Below are positions 10,052 to 20,713 of a stretch of DNA of 64,000 nt, one piece after another; position 1 is the stretch's first letter, and every line of letters begins with the position of its first letter. The DNA lies in NCBI GenBank assembly GCA_949825045.1, contig OX463822.1:67001-131000 (forward strand), in the 5' to 3' direction. The DNA is from Argyresthia goedartella (taxonomy: Eukaryota > Arthropoda > Insecta > Lepidoptera > Argyresthiidae). The translations under genes were made by a program, and so were the position numbers. The notes beneath the pieces were generated by a model. That model made no database searches. It saw only the letters and a list, made by a program, of their open reading frames with translations, and was not told the DNA's origin.

Positions 10052-11745
10052 CCTTCTATTACTGGAAATTTACCAAGCACTAAAATTGATACTAGCGACA
10101 TTAATATCCCACAAAATCTAAAGCTGGCTGACAGTAATTTCAATTATCCTGCAACTGTAGATGTTTTAATCGGTGCGGACCTGTTTTGGGATATTATTAG
10201 TCCTGAAAGGCTAGGGTTGGGACACAATCAACCTATTTTGCAAAATTCACAGCTGGGATGGTTGGTTGTAGGTCCAGTCATGATTCCAACTAGCAAGATA
10301 TACTGTAATTTTAGTCAGGATGCTCATAGCACATTGAAGAAATTTTGGGAACTGGAGGAGTTGCCCAATGAAGAGAATATTTACACCACTGAACAAGAAC
10401 AAAGCGAAGCACACTTTGTAGCAAATACATATAGAACTGAAGAAGGTGGGTTTTGTGTGAGGCTGCCTGTCAAGAACGAGCCAGAAGAGCTAGGAGATTC
10501 CTACAAGGTTTCTAGAAGTCGATTCAATAATTTGGAAAGGCATTTCGAGAAGCATCCTCACATAAAACAACAATACGTTGAATTATTGAACGAATATCAT
10601 ACCTTGGGTCATCTGATACTAATTGACGAACCGGAAACTTGTAATTTGTTGCCGCATCACCCTGTATTGCGTGAGAATAGCGAAAAAACTAAATGTCGCG
10701 TCGTATTCGATGCGTCGGCCAAAACCGAAACAGGTTTGTCACTCAATGATATTTTGATGGTTGGACCCACTGTCCAGGATGATATTATGTCAATAGTTGC
10801 GATTTCGACAGCATAAACTGGTTAAACCGGAGATATTGAAAAGTTTTACCGGCAAATTTAGGTCAATCAATCGCAACGTTATTTACAAAAGATATTGTGG
10901 CGTGAAAATGAATGGGAGTGAATGAGGTATTTACAATTAAATACTGTAACATACGGTACCTCATCCGCCCCTTTCTCAGCACGCGCTGTTTGCTTCAACT
11001 GGCTTCAGAGTGCGAAGATCCCAAGATAAAGGAAATAATTGAGCATGATTTTTATTGCGATGATATACTGACTGGACGTGACTCTGAAAATGAATTGAAG
11101 TACATACAAACTTCAGTAGAAAGTGTACTGGCTTCAGCATGCTTAAAATTGCCGAAAATAAGAACTAACTGTACAAGTTTATTAAAAGACAAAGAAACAT
11201 ATGAGTTACAAGATAAAGTTCAATTAATCACAGAGTGTAAAATACTAGGGATCAAATGGAATCCGTGTACGGATAATAAAATTTATTGATAAGTTATAAT
11301 CCTGATAGCAAAAAAAAAGGAATTCAAATTAACAAAGCGCACAATTTTATCAGATTCTTCAAGGATATTTGACCGATTGGGTGACCCACTAAGTGTATTT
11401 ACAATTATGTTCAAAATGTTACTGCAGCAGCTATGAGTGCAAGGGTTGAATTGGGATAATGAAATCCCCACTGACATGCGTACAACATGGCAAAGGTTGG
11501 TAAATACCTTAAGTACATTATTATCATTACAAATCCCGCATCATGTTATATTTAATGACCCCATTCATATAGAAATTCACGCATTTTCTGATGCCTCATT
11601 AAAGGCCTACGTGAATTGCATTTATATAAGATCAATTGATAAGGAAGGAATGATTCTTGTAAAACTTTTGTGTGCAAAAACGAAGGTAGCGCCTCTCAAA
11701 CCAATTACAATACCTAAACTTGAGTTATGCGGAGCAAACAAGCCC
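10052..11745 (+). pseudogene. Outer BEL/Pao element: broken RT and RNase H (3' half)
   Basis: This continues, in the right reading sense, the protease cut at 2427. It carries the protease-RT linker (NLKLADSNFNYPATVDVLIGAD), then the RT N-terminus with LPHHPVL and VVFDASAKTETGLSLNDIL. A frameshift and stop near 10790-10816 follow, then a damaged RT core, a YCDDILTG catalytic box near 11054-11078 and the beginning of RNase H (FSDASLKAY near 11584). At least three frame changes or stops are present. Homology ends near 11740, where a different BEL copy abuts. No integrase or 3' LTR of this copy was found. Confidence 0.85.
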
Positions 11746-12357
11746 CCCTAGTCCACCAAACACAATTAGGTTGGATATTATGCAGAAATATTCAAAATTT
11801 AAACTGTCACATGACGCTAATTGAAACTGAAGACTTCAGCAGATTCTGGGAGATCGAAGACATCACCCAGAATACGGAAAACTTCCATAACAACAACGAT
11901 CCATGTGAACTCTACTATCAACAAACTACAACACGAAATGAAGACGGACGTTATGTGGTGCAAATGCCCCTTAAGGCCGACATCGAATAAAAATTGGGAA
12001 AAGCCTGGTCCAGAGAAGCTTCTCAATTTTATTAACTAGAAAAAAAATTACACAGACAACAAAAACTCTCAACTATGCAAGGAATTTATCAACGAATATC
12101 GAGAACTCGGATAAATGAAGACGTCAACAGCAATTACTCAAAAACTTCAAAGCTACCTGCCGCACCATGTGTGCTACGGGAACAGTCGACCACTACGAAA
12201 CTCCGAGTGGTTTTCAACGCCTCCATGAAAACTGATACCAACTACAGTTTGAACGATCTGATGGAAAAAGGACCCAACTTGCAAAAGGATATCCAATCCT
12301 TGCTAATCCAATGGCGATCATATCAAATTGCCTACAGCGCCGATATCGAAAAAATGT
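11746..12357 (+). pseudogene. Third BEL/Pao copy, RT N-terminal fragment
   Basis: A separate BEL/Pao pol fragment begins at the protease-RT linker (TQLGWILC). It continues through FWEIEDI, YVVQMPL, and RT pieces VVFNASMKTDTNYSLND and YSADIEKM. It contains frameshifts and stops (for example after 11990). It is interrupted at 12357 by a LINE cluster and resumes near 14785. The linker region restarts next to the outer element's RNase H, which shows this is another copy and not its continuation. Confidence 0.78.
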
Positions 12358-12505
12358 AAAGGTCCGTCCTTATCCGACATTTTTATTTTGTAATGATTTA
12401 TTTGAATTTTAATTTTATTTTATTGTTGACATAATGTGTAATTTATTCTATGGGTTTTTATGCCTGCAATAAACGATTATTATTATTATTATTATTATTA
12501 TTATC
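12358..12505 (+). mobile_element. Short retroelement 3' tail ending in (ATT)n
   Basis: An AT-rich segment ends with a run of about nine ATT units at 12476-12504. This looks like the 3' end of a 5'-truncated LINE or SINE inserted in plus orientation. No coding is present and the family is not identified. Confidence 0.4.
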
Positions 12506-12696
12506 ACAGAAAACCAACAACCATTTATTTATTTATTTTATTTATTCATTTATTAGTCTTAATAATAACGACAGTGTGTCAAACTAACGTCCCACAAAAC
12601 TATACACGGTTTGTCTGTGGGATCTGAGTCTCACTTAGAACAGTGAAATAAATCTACCTAAACTTAAATAAGTAACAGGTGAATGTGGTATTACAA

Positions 12697-13173
12697 TTAG
12701 GGCAAATTATGTAGGAAATATTTTTTCAATTTAATTTTGAATTTAGCTGGGCTAGGCTCCAGTCGTATGTCTGTAGGCAGTGAATTTAATATATTTGGTA
12801 CACTTTTTTTCAAAGTTCTGTCTCCATAATAATTGTTAACAGAAGGTATCTCAAATTTGCCTTCAGATATACTCCTGGTGCCATGTTTGTGAGTTACGGG
12901 ATGAAGATACTGGTTACTATTATAATTATGGATGGCTATAAGATATTTACATTTAACAGAGATTGGCATAATTTTACAAATCTTAAATAGTTTTGAATAG
13001 TCTCCTTTAAACAATTTGGTTTTTTTATTCACAAGCAGCTGTATAAATCGTGTCTGTAAGGATTCTAGTTTATCAATATAACTTTTAAATGTAAGTCCGT
13101 AACAGTCAAGAGCGTAATCTAAAATTGAACCTACTAATGCATAATATATTAGTAGTTTATGTGACTGCTGCAT
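12697..13173 (-). pseudogene. LINE-2 C-terminal domain downstream of RT
   Basis: This 158-codon open stretch has the sequence style typical of the end of CR1/Jockey-type ORF2 proteins: YYALVGSILDYALDCYG, then a Leu/Lys-rich segment, then LPTDIRLEPSPAKFKIKLKKY. It follows the RT core after the inserted MITE. It has no catalytic motif of its own and is a fragment. Confidence 0.75.
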
Positions 13174-13204
13174 AATGCCTAATTATGTACAGTTACATAC
13201 ACTA

Positions 13205-13567
13205 GTTTATCTACACACATATCATAAGCTCTCTTTGATGTGTTCAGGAACCGCATGTTTGACCGGCATTGTGGTTCTGCAATTGTTTAGCTTGTTCTTT
13301 AGTACCAACTTCACGCAGACGGGCGTCGGCGTTCGAAATTTGAATGTCAGTACCAACTTCACAGACAAACTAGGGACGGCACGCGGGTGGGTGTCGGCGT
13401 TCGAAATTTGAATGTCATTATATGTAGAAAAACTACACATAATGACCATTATGTGTAGTTTTCCAGATACGAAATGAGTTTTTACCAAGTAGTTTAACAT
13501 AATGCTGATCGTAACGTGCGGTTTTTGAACGCAGTAAAGAGGGTTCATGATACGTGTGTAGATAAAC
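13205..13567. mobile_element. MITE, copy 1
   Basis: A 363-bp non-coding element with imperfect terminal inverted repeats of about 50 bp. The left end is GTTTATCTACACACATATCA and the right end mirrors it as GTGTGTAGATAAAC. It contains two internal copies of a GTCGGCGTTCGAAATTTGAA segment. An inverted copy lies at 31982-32343. No transposase is present. The superfamily is unassigned because no clear target duplication was found. Confidence 0.75.
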
Positions 13568-13592
13568 ATTTTAATGTGCTAATAGGAACTTT

Positions 13593-14770
13593 TTAACTTA
13601 GGTGATAAAATGTACCTAGTAAAATCCTTAATTTATTGCTAATGTAATCTACGTGTTGAGACCAAGAGAAATTAACATCTATTTTAACACCAAGGTAAGT
13701 TACAACGTCTACTGATTCAATAGGTTTACATTTACAATTTTGTAAATTATTATGGAGACACGAATAACTATGGGTTAACAAAGGCGACGGTTTTTCAGTG
13801 ATAGTTAAGTGAGGTGAATGAATGATCAAAAGTTTAGTTTTATCAGAGTTTAAGACGATACCATTGTCATGTGACCATTTGACGACTGCTTCTTTATCTT
13901 TTTGAATGGAGGAACAGATGTCAGAGAGGTTATTCGCCGCCCGGAGAGTACACAAGTGGTCCGCAAACATATACGCGGAAGTATGGTGTAGGACTTGGCA
14001 CAAGCTATTGACGTGCAGCAGGTAGCAGAGCGGGCCGCAGCACGAGCCCTGCGGCACGCCACTGCGCACGCGCTGCTCGTCGCTCAGCGTGTCGCGCACC
14101 TTCACGCGGTAAGAGCGCGACGTCAGGTACTCACCGAACCACTGCTTTAGAGGGAAACCCACTCCGCATTCCTCCATTGCATTTAAGAGTGTGTCTGTAT
14201 CGAGAGTAGTGTGTCTGTATCGAGAGTAGTGTGTCTGTATCGAGAGTATCGAACGCTTTTTTAAAATCGTAATAAATTGCTACTATAATTTGCTTTCTTT
14301 CTAAGTGCGTGTTTATTTCATCTGTGAATTTAGATAATAAGGAATTGGTACTTTTGCCTCTTTGAAATCCTTACTGGCGTGCATTTAAAATATTATTTTT
14401 CGACAGAAATGTTGATATTTGTTTTACTATACATTTTTCAATTATTTTATTGATACTAGAAAGAATAGCTATAGGTCTATAGTTAGAAGTATTTTTACGG
14501 TCGCCTTTTTTATGTATAGGACGAACAATAGTCTCTTTTAAGTTTTGTGGAAACTAATGGCAGCTAACAGAAAAATTAATAAGTTTGGCTAGGACAGGAC
14601 TAATCTGATCGGCTACGAGCTTTAGATCCGCCATGCGCACGAGGTCGCTGCCCGGTGACTTGTCGGCGCTCAACTCTGTTATGACGCATTTTACTGCGGC
14701 ACTGCTCACCGGTTGCCACCTCATTGATACATCCGATTTATTTACATAAGTTAAGTATTAACTAAGATCA
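13593..14770 (-). pseudogene. LINE-2 reverse transcriptase, broken
   Basis: Recognisable RT blocks in order on the minus strand are: KSPGSDLV (about 14660), NYRPIAILSSINKIIEKC (about 14450-14500), GFQRGKSTNSLLSKF (about 14350), YYDFKKAFDTLD (about 14260), SGVPQGSCCGPLCYLLHVN (about 14015-14075) and MFADHL (about 13950), where non-LTR RTs normally have ADDT. The catalytic second Asp is therefore His here. A 20-bp triplication at 14191-14247 and several stops also break it. Confidence 0.8.
14191..14247. repeat. 20-bp unit repeated three times inside LINE-2 RT
   Basis: The unit GTGTCTGTATCGAGAGTAGT occurs at 14191, 14211 and 14231 (last copy incomplete). It lies in the region coding the FDTLD block. 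Because 20 is not a multiple of three, the expansion shifts the frame, so it arose after the LINE lost function or itself killed it. Confidence 0.9.
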
Positions 14771-14784
14771 TCTGGAGGAACTCT

Positions 14785-15566
14785 ATGGCTTAACCCCTAC
14801 AAGAAATGCAGCTGTGTACGTTAACTTACGGAACTAAATGCGCTCCGTATCTCGCAATGAGGACGCTGGAGCAATTTGCGCTCGACGACGGTCACAAATA
14901 CCCGAAAGCAGCAATAATGTTATCCAATCAGTTCTACGTGGATGACTTGATTAGCGGCAAGGATTCTGTGGAGTCAGCACTAGAGTCACAGCATCAAATA
15001 TACATACAACTCCTTAAAGGAGGAGGCTTCAACTTAAGAAAGTGGACGAGCAATCATCCTGACCTACTGCGCAACTTGGCCGAAGATCAGATTTCAACTA
15101 CGTCTACGACACTAAACTTTATATAGGAAGACGCGACCAAAACATTAGGCATCGCCTGGAGTTCAAAATCAGATACGTTCATGTTCAATTGGTAACTTAA
15201 AAAAAACTGCAACGCAGCTACTAAACGGACTTTATTCTTGGAAATATCTACTCTCTACGACCCGCTAGGCTGGATATTACCGGTCACCGTGGGAGCTAAA
15301 CTTATCTTCCAAAGAGTCTGGACTGGAATCAAACTGTTTGGGACGAAAATTTACCAGAAGATATCTCTAAGGTATGGGTGAAGCTGAAAAGGGAGCTTCC
15401 TGTGATAAGAGGATTGAAACTTGAACGATGGATCCGCACAACCTCAAAAATCATTGAACTACACGGATCGAAAATTACCCTTATTGCTGCGAAAACAAGA
15501 GTGGTGCCCATCAAAAATCGTCGTGATTGCGTTAAGTTAGATGCTAAGATGAGTCCTCTCCTCTAA
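14785..15566 (+). pseudogene. Third BEL/Pao copy, RT core to RNase H fragment
   Basis: This continues the fragment ending at 12357. It carries LTYGTKCAPYLAMRTLEQFA, the catalytic box FYVDDLISG near 14932-14958, RKWTSNHPDL, a TAG at 15124-15126, then pieces including LYDPLGWILPVT and an RNase H-proximal LIAAKTRVVPIK. Several frameshifts are present. It ends where Helitron sequence begins on the other strand. Confidence 0.8.
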
Positions 15567-16800
15567 AGGGAATGGGAACTTAAAACGGCATTCCTTGTCT
15601 TTCGATTTCTTATTTACGCGCCAACAATTTGGGCCGTGTTTAGTATGCATCTGTACGCAGTTTATCAAGTGTAAATAATCTTCGTCATGGTCAGATATGT
15701 CTGAATAATGTACCTGACATGGATGCACGGGGGGGAGCGGCCCTGTTCCTGGGCTATCAGTACATATGAGCCCATCAAAAAATTGGCAAACAGATTGCCT
15801 TTCTGTTTCGTCCATGTTGTCTAGAAATTGCACATCTGGAGCTCTATTCAGCCACAACACCCCGTGAATGTGCGGGCTACCCCGATGTTGGAACTCAGCC
15901 CGATACCAAAAGTCCCGAACATTAAAATTGGGGACTACAACTGTTGGCAAAGAATCACGCTACAATAACTGGATTGTCGTTTAAAATAGAATTTCTTCTT
16001 CGGCTAGACTCTGATTTGATTAGCGTACTGTAATCTGTCCCGGGATCAAGCAAACGACAAACATCCGGCCAATGAATGTCGGCTGCACTTAAAGTAAAGA
16101 AGAGGGTCGGCGGGCCTAGCTGTTGCACCATATCTAATAACTCCCCGCACCTTGCGTGCCAGTAGGCGCTTGTGCCCCTAAGTGATGAGTTAAAACAAAG
16201 CAAGTTTTTTAATAATTTCGGATTTTTAGCTAACCTCTCTTTTATGCCAGCTGCAGTAAGATTTTGAAGTTCTGAATTTTTCTGAACGCAGACCTTTCCA
16301 TTCTGAAGTGCTGCCCATCTTAACGAGCTATTCATTGCAAAAAAACGGAAACGCGGATGTCTCGCAAACCTACCGTCTTGATACCTGATAAGATGTTGGA
16401 AATAATCACTGTGGTCACTCTTACCAGCCTAGGCTCACGCAAATCGGCTGTGCCATCAGGAAACAGGGTCGGAAAAGCCATTGCTATGTACCCCACAGTT
16501 GAGAATTCATTCACTGGCTCAGTCTCCAGTTTAGGCCAAGCAAAAACCGCAGTATAATCCTCGAGTGAACTTTTAATTTGACCCTTTTTTCCATTTATTA
16601 TAAAATTGGGAACGTCAGTCGTCACTACTTCACACGTTTCGTCTTGGTCCACCTTATCATCGTTAAGTCCAGAAAATGCTTGTGGAGTTAGGTCTATCAG
16701 CGATCCATCCACAGGTATTAATGCTTGTGGAGTTAGGTCTATCAGCGATCCATCCACAGGTATTAATCAATCAGGTATCAATCTCAATGTCTCGATAATA
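15567..16800 (-). pseudogene. Helitron Rep (HUH nuclease) region, broken
   Basis: This is part of the Rep/helicase protein of a Helitron rolling-circle transposon. On the minus strand it shows FPTLFPDGTADLREPR (about 16480), then the Helitron N-terminal domain with YWHARCGELLDMVQQLGPP and FFTLSAADIHWPD (about 16070-16160). The Rep motif FQHRGSPHIHGVLWL (about 15850-15895), including HIH, follows. It is in at least three pieces, with breaks near 16335 and 15955. The break at 15955 also removes expected Rep sequence. No helicase part is present. A second Helitron piece from the N-terminal part of the protein lies at 29772-31075 on the same strand and may be the other half. Confidence 0.85.
16677..16766. 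repeat. 45-bp tandem duplication in Helitron coding region
   Basis: Two identical 45-bp units lie at 16677-16721 and 16722-16766. The period keeps frame and duplicates the peptide DGSLIDLTPQALIPV. Perfect identity suggests a recent slippage event. Confidence 0.9.
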
Positions 16801-16802
16801 TC

Positions 16803-18553
16803 TATTATTTATTTATTTATTTATTTAGATACAAGCGGTCATGTACATTATTTTTAAGTTGAAATATAGTATAGAACATATAGACCTATAGTATCCTAAA
16901 CTAAATAAAAACAATACTTAATCCGAAATAAAATTTAGAAATTACATTAGATATTATTTGAAGCCAAATTGGTTGAATCCGTCAATACGAGAAATATCTA
17001 CAACAGAGATGTGAAGAAAATATAAGCACGCATGACCTTGACGCCGCTGTCCATACAAGCATTAAAAGGTTCAACCAATTCAATCACAATTTGCAATCTG
17101 CTATTTGAAAGTAAACAAAGATTTGTCAAATAAATCAACATGACTAAAATTGTTATTGTAAGATTTACAACTCCGCCTAATATAACTATTGGCCACGTAA
17201 CAACTCCCGCTACTCTTAATTGAGAAAAGTGACTTCCTTCTAAAACTGCGTTCATTCCTGCTAGGTACTCTTAAATACAATTTTGAGAGAAGATCTGGAG
17301 CATCAGTATAGTTCTGAAGTAGTTTGTATAAAAAGAGTAAATCCGCACGCTGACGACGATAGACTAGCGAGGCAACCTTATGACGTTTTGAAGACGTGAC
17401 GTAATCAGAATATGCAAAACCAGTCCGAAAGTCCAAAGACTTTACAAACTTTTTTTGTAAGTTTTCAATCCTATTGATATATTTCTTAAAGAAAGGATTC
17501 CACACAGTACTCGCGAATTCAAGATTGCTACGAACAAAGGCGTTGTACAACAATTTGTAGGTGGAAGCCTTTTTAAACGGTTTTCCCACTCGCAAAATAA
17601 ATCCTAACTGCCTATAAGCCTTATTTAATATTTCTTCAATGTGTGGTGCAAACGTTAGCTCCGAGTCCATTAATACACCCAAGACACGAGTCTGTGTAAC
17701 ACGAGTAAGCTTTACGTTACATAAAGATTAATCAAATATTACAGAATTCTTTTTTCTGCTAAATGTAATGATGTGACACTTATCAGCATTAAGAAATAGT
17801 TTATTCGTATAACAAAACTGCTCAAAATGAGCAAGGTCAGCTTGCAGAACTTCACAATCTTCAGTATTACGAATGATCGAAAATATTTTTGTATCATCAG
17901 CATAGAGCAGCGTTTTTGAGTTAATAATGCTGTTACTTAAGTCGTTCACATAAATAATAAATAGCAATGGCCCTAAATGGGACCCTTGCGGTACACCAGA
18001 CGTAGCAACCTTATACTGTGAGCAATATCCGCCTAAGACAACGGCTTGACATCGATTTTTTACGTAGGACTTGATCCATCTAAAAAGGTCTCCATGCACG
18101 CCAAGTCGCCAGAGCTTGTTTAAAAGAGTGTCGTGGCAAATTTTATCAAAAGCCTTGGAGAAATCTGTGTATATCACGTCCACTTGACATTTGTTATCCA
18201 TTGCGTCTAATGTATACTCACTAAGGCTCAACAAATTGGAATCAACACTTCTCCCCCTGTAAAAACCATGTTGTGAGGGTGAATTATGTTGCCTTACAAC
18301 AGCTGTTAATTGATTTGTTACAATTTTTTCTAGAACTTTGCCAAATATACATAATTTTGAGATGGGGCGGTACTTTAGTATATCCTGAGATACAATGCCT
18401 TTAGGTATAGGAGTTATCCAGGCTCTCTTCCAAATATTGAGTACACACCCACTATTTATAGACATGAGATAAATTAAAGTAAGCGGTAAAAATAATGCAG
18501 AAGAACATTCCCTAATCATCAAAGGGTGTACCCCATCAGGGCCCGCGCCCTTA
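16803..18553 (-). pseudogene. LINE-3 ORF2, RT and C-terminal part (3' half)
   Basis: Non-LTR RT of CR1/Jockey type on the minus strand. Blocks are GAGPDGVHPLMIREC (about 18510-18550), YRPISKLCIFGKVLEKI, QHGFYRGRSVDSN, YTDFSKAFDKI, SGVPQGSHLGPLLFIIYVND and the intact catalytic YADDT (about 17905). The only stop in this part is a TAA at 17728-17730, after which the C-terminal domain runs in the same frame to 17101. The 3' end is a (TAAA)n tail at about 16803-16828. The upstream part was split off by BEL-B and lies at 29000-29771. LINE-4, with a similar C-terminus and the same tail type, is probably the same family. Confidence 0.87.
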
Positions 18554-18558
18554 TTGAC

Positions 18559-19056
18559 TGGTGGTGTCATAATTAACCATAAATCTGTTAAATAAATAGC
18601 GGTACGCGACCTCGACACCTGAGGGGAATGGGTTTTTTTCGAATTAAATTTAATTTGCAAGTGGACTGTAGTTTTAGCGATAGATTTAGGTATTTTGAGT
18701 TTAGGCACGCAGAAGAAAGGATTGGCAATGCACTAACCTGATTATCTCTGCTCTGCTGTCTGCTTTCGACGTGGTTGGCCAACCAAAATACGCACTCTGA
18801 AGAAATGTTCTTAAAGTTCTAGGTAGGTATATAGCACAAATCACAACAGTTTTGGATTAAATTCACTCTGGGAGGCTATAAGCGAAACCTCAACCAATAT
18901 GGCGGTAAATTTTGCCGAAAATAATGAGCGAGCGACCGTCCGATGCTAGCTGCATCTCGTTACACAGTGCATGCCAAAAGGAAGGATGAGGTTTGACAGG
19001 TAATTTGAAAAAATACAGTCTACCCTCTTATAAAAATATAAAAACGAAACCCAACA
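18559..19056 (-). repeat. BEL-B 3' LTR
   Basis: 498 bp, paired with 28497-28994. The differences are six substitutions: one near 18650, two near 18845-18860, one near 18929 and two adjacent near 19004. A 64-codon open stretch inside it (18588-18782) also occurs in the other LTR and has no known function. Confidence 0.93.
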
Positions 19057-19288
19057 TCCCCCCCGGCCTTGAAGGAACCCTTCAAAGAAAAAGAGCGAAA
19101 CTGCTCTGCTCTATTTATAGAGAGCGGGGTGCGATCATTGTGCTTAGCGGTAAGTAAATAGTAAGAAAACTTAAACTAGGAAAAGCACAGTATTTATGAA
19201 TAAACACTACTTATCTAAGAAGAACCTTAACTAAGATTGTCTATAAAGACGCGGACTTAAATAACTAAATATCATAATTAAGATTGAC

Positions 19289-20713
19289 TCATTGAGTCGG
19301 GAGAGGGCAAAGACGTACTTCTGGACGTTTATACGTTCCAACTTTCGTCTTTACTTCCGCCACACGCGTTATTCCATCCTTACCGGGATAAACGTTAGTT
19401 ATAACTCCTAATGGCCACTGTAGCGGCGGCGCATTATCAACATTTAACAGTACCACCGTGCCGACCGTTATTGGATTTGAAGAAGTATTCCACTTCTCGC
19501 GTTGTTGCAAATTATGTAGATACTCAGATTTGAATCTCTTCCAGTATGACTGGACTAGCGAATCCATTAATAAAAAACGAGACAACAAATTGGTTCGTTC
19601 GTCGGACAAGTCGGATGCGGGGAGGTACTCTAACGGAGATGTAGACAAAAAATGTGACGGAGTTAGCGCAAGCGGTTCTGAGGGATCCGAACTTTGAGCA
19701 TATAGAGGTCTGCTATTGAGCACTGCCTCAATCTGTGTAAGCACAGTAGACATCTCCTCAAACGTGAGAATTTGTTTTCCAATGGGCGGCAGTCGGAGGG
19801 TTCATCTTCCACGTAATGTGGGATTTAGCGAGTTCGTTACTAAAAGTTTTATAATATTCGTGGGATTGTATAAATTCGTGGAGTTCGTTAAAATAAGCTT
19901 TCGATGAAACGAATTTTTTCCCATTATCAGAATATAAAAAGGTCCTCGTCGCGACGTAAAACGTTTAAATGCATCTATAAAACCAGCAGAAGTCAAACTC
20001 GATACCAACTCTAAATGTACGGCTTTTGTCACTAAACAAATAAAAATACATAAATATGCTTTAACACTGCGTACGCCGCGCTTTCGATATGGAGTAATAT
20101 ACAGGGGTCCTGCATAGTCAGTTCCTGTGTGCAAAAACGCTTTGCACTGCTCTAATCTGCATTTAGGCAAGTCAGCCATAATCGGTGAATTAGCTTTAGG
20201 GTTTAACCTGAAACAGCTATTGCATATTTGTAAGCGTTGTCTAACAACACGGCGAGCGGAAAGTATCCAGTATCTAGTTTTTAATATGCCTATTAACAGC
20301 TGCGGGCCTGCGTGGGAGTCATCACGGTGATAACTATCAACAATTGAATGCACCACGTTATCACGTTTAGGTAAGATCATAGGGTGCTTAGATGCATAAC
20401 CCAATGACGAATTGGCCAGTCGACCTCCGACGCGCAAGATTCCATTTTCAATAAATGGAAATAATTTTTGGAGTTTTTGAGAGCAACGTCGCCCTTTTGA
20501 AATATTTTTAATGTCGGAGAAATATATAGACTGTATGACACGAATTATTTCGAACTCGGCGGTATTTAAATCGTTAGCGGTGATAACGTCATTTCGCGGG
20601 AGCTTCTTCGAGAAGCGGAGCACGTAAACAAAAGCTCGAAGAAGTTTATTTCAAGAGGAACATCGCGAAGCAAGCGTAAGAACAGGATGTTTTATTTCAG
20701 TGACGCTAGTAAT
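19289..20713 (-). pseudogene. BEL-B integrase and DUF5641 region, broken
   Basis: This codes the integrase end of Pol. The zinc-binding part reads YHRDDSHAGPQLL and CNSCFRLNP. The core follows with GTDYAGPLYI, where the first Asp is kept. A frameshift near 19925 hits the second-Asp block (visible as DNGKN in another frame). Near 19780-19800 a deletion removes the stretch that normally holds the catalytic Glu. The C-terminus (19753-19289) is open, with EAVLNSRPLYAQSSDPSEP, SYWKRFKSEYLHNLQQREKW and PLQWPLGVITNVYPGKDG. Integration function is lost. Confidence 0.88.

Larger units (their letters stand above)
12515..14785 (-). mobile_element. LINE-2: non-LTR retrotransposon fragment (CR1/Jockey-like) carrying a MITE
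   Basis: This minus-strand LINE is inserted in the third BEL copy. Its 3' end is an A-rich (TAAA)n-like tail at 12523-12556. Upstream come a C-terminal domain (12697-13173), an RT core (13593-14177) and more N-terminal RT pieces to about 14770. It is 5'-truncated with no endonuclease. A 363-bp MITE splits it at 13205-13567. About 25 codons of the host BEL are missing across the insertion point, so the insertion came with a deletion or later loss. No target duplication was found. Confidence 0.78.

Noticed and set aside
18588..18782. Small host gene with a second copy at 28526-28720
   Set aside because: Both copies lie inside the paired BEL-B LTRs.
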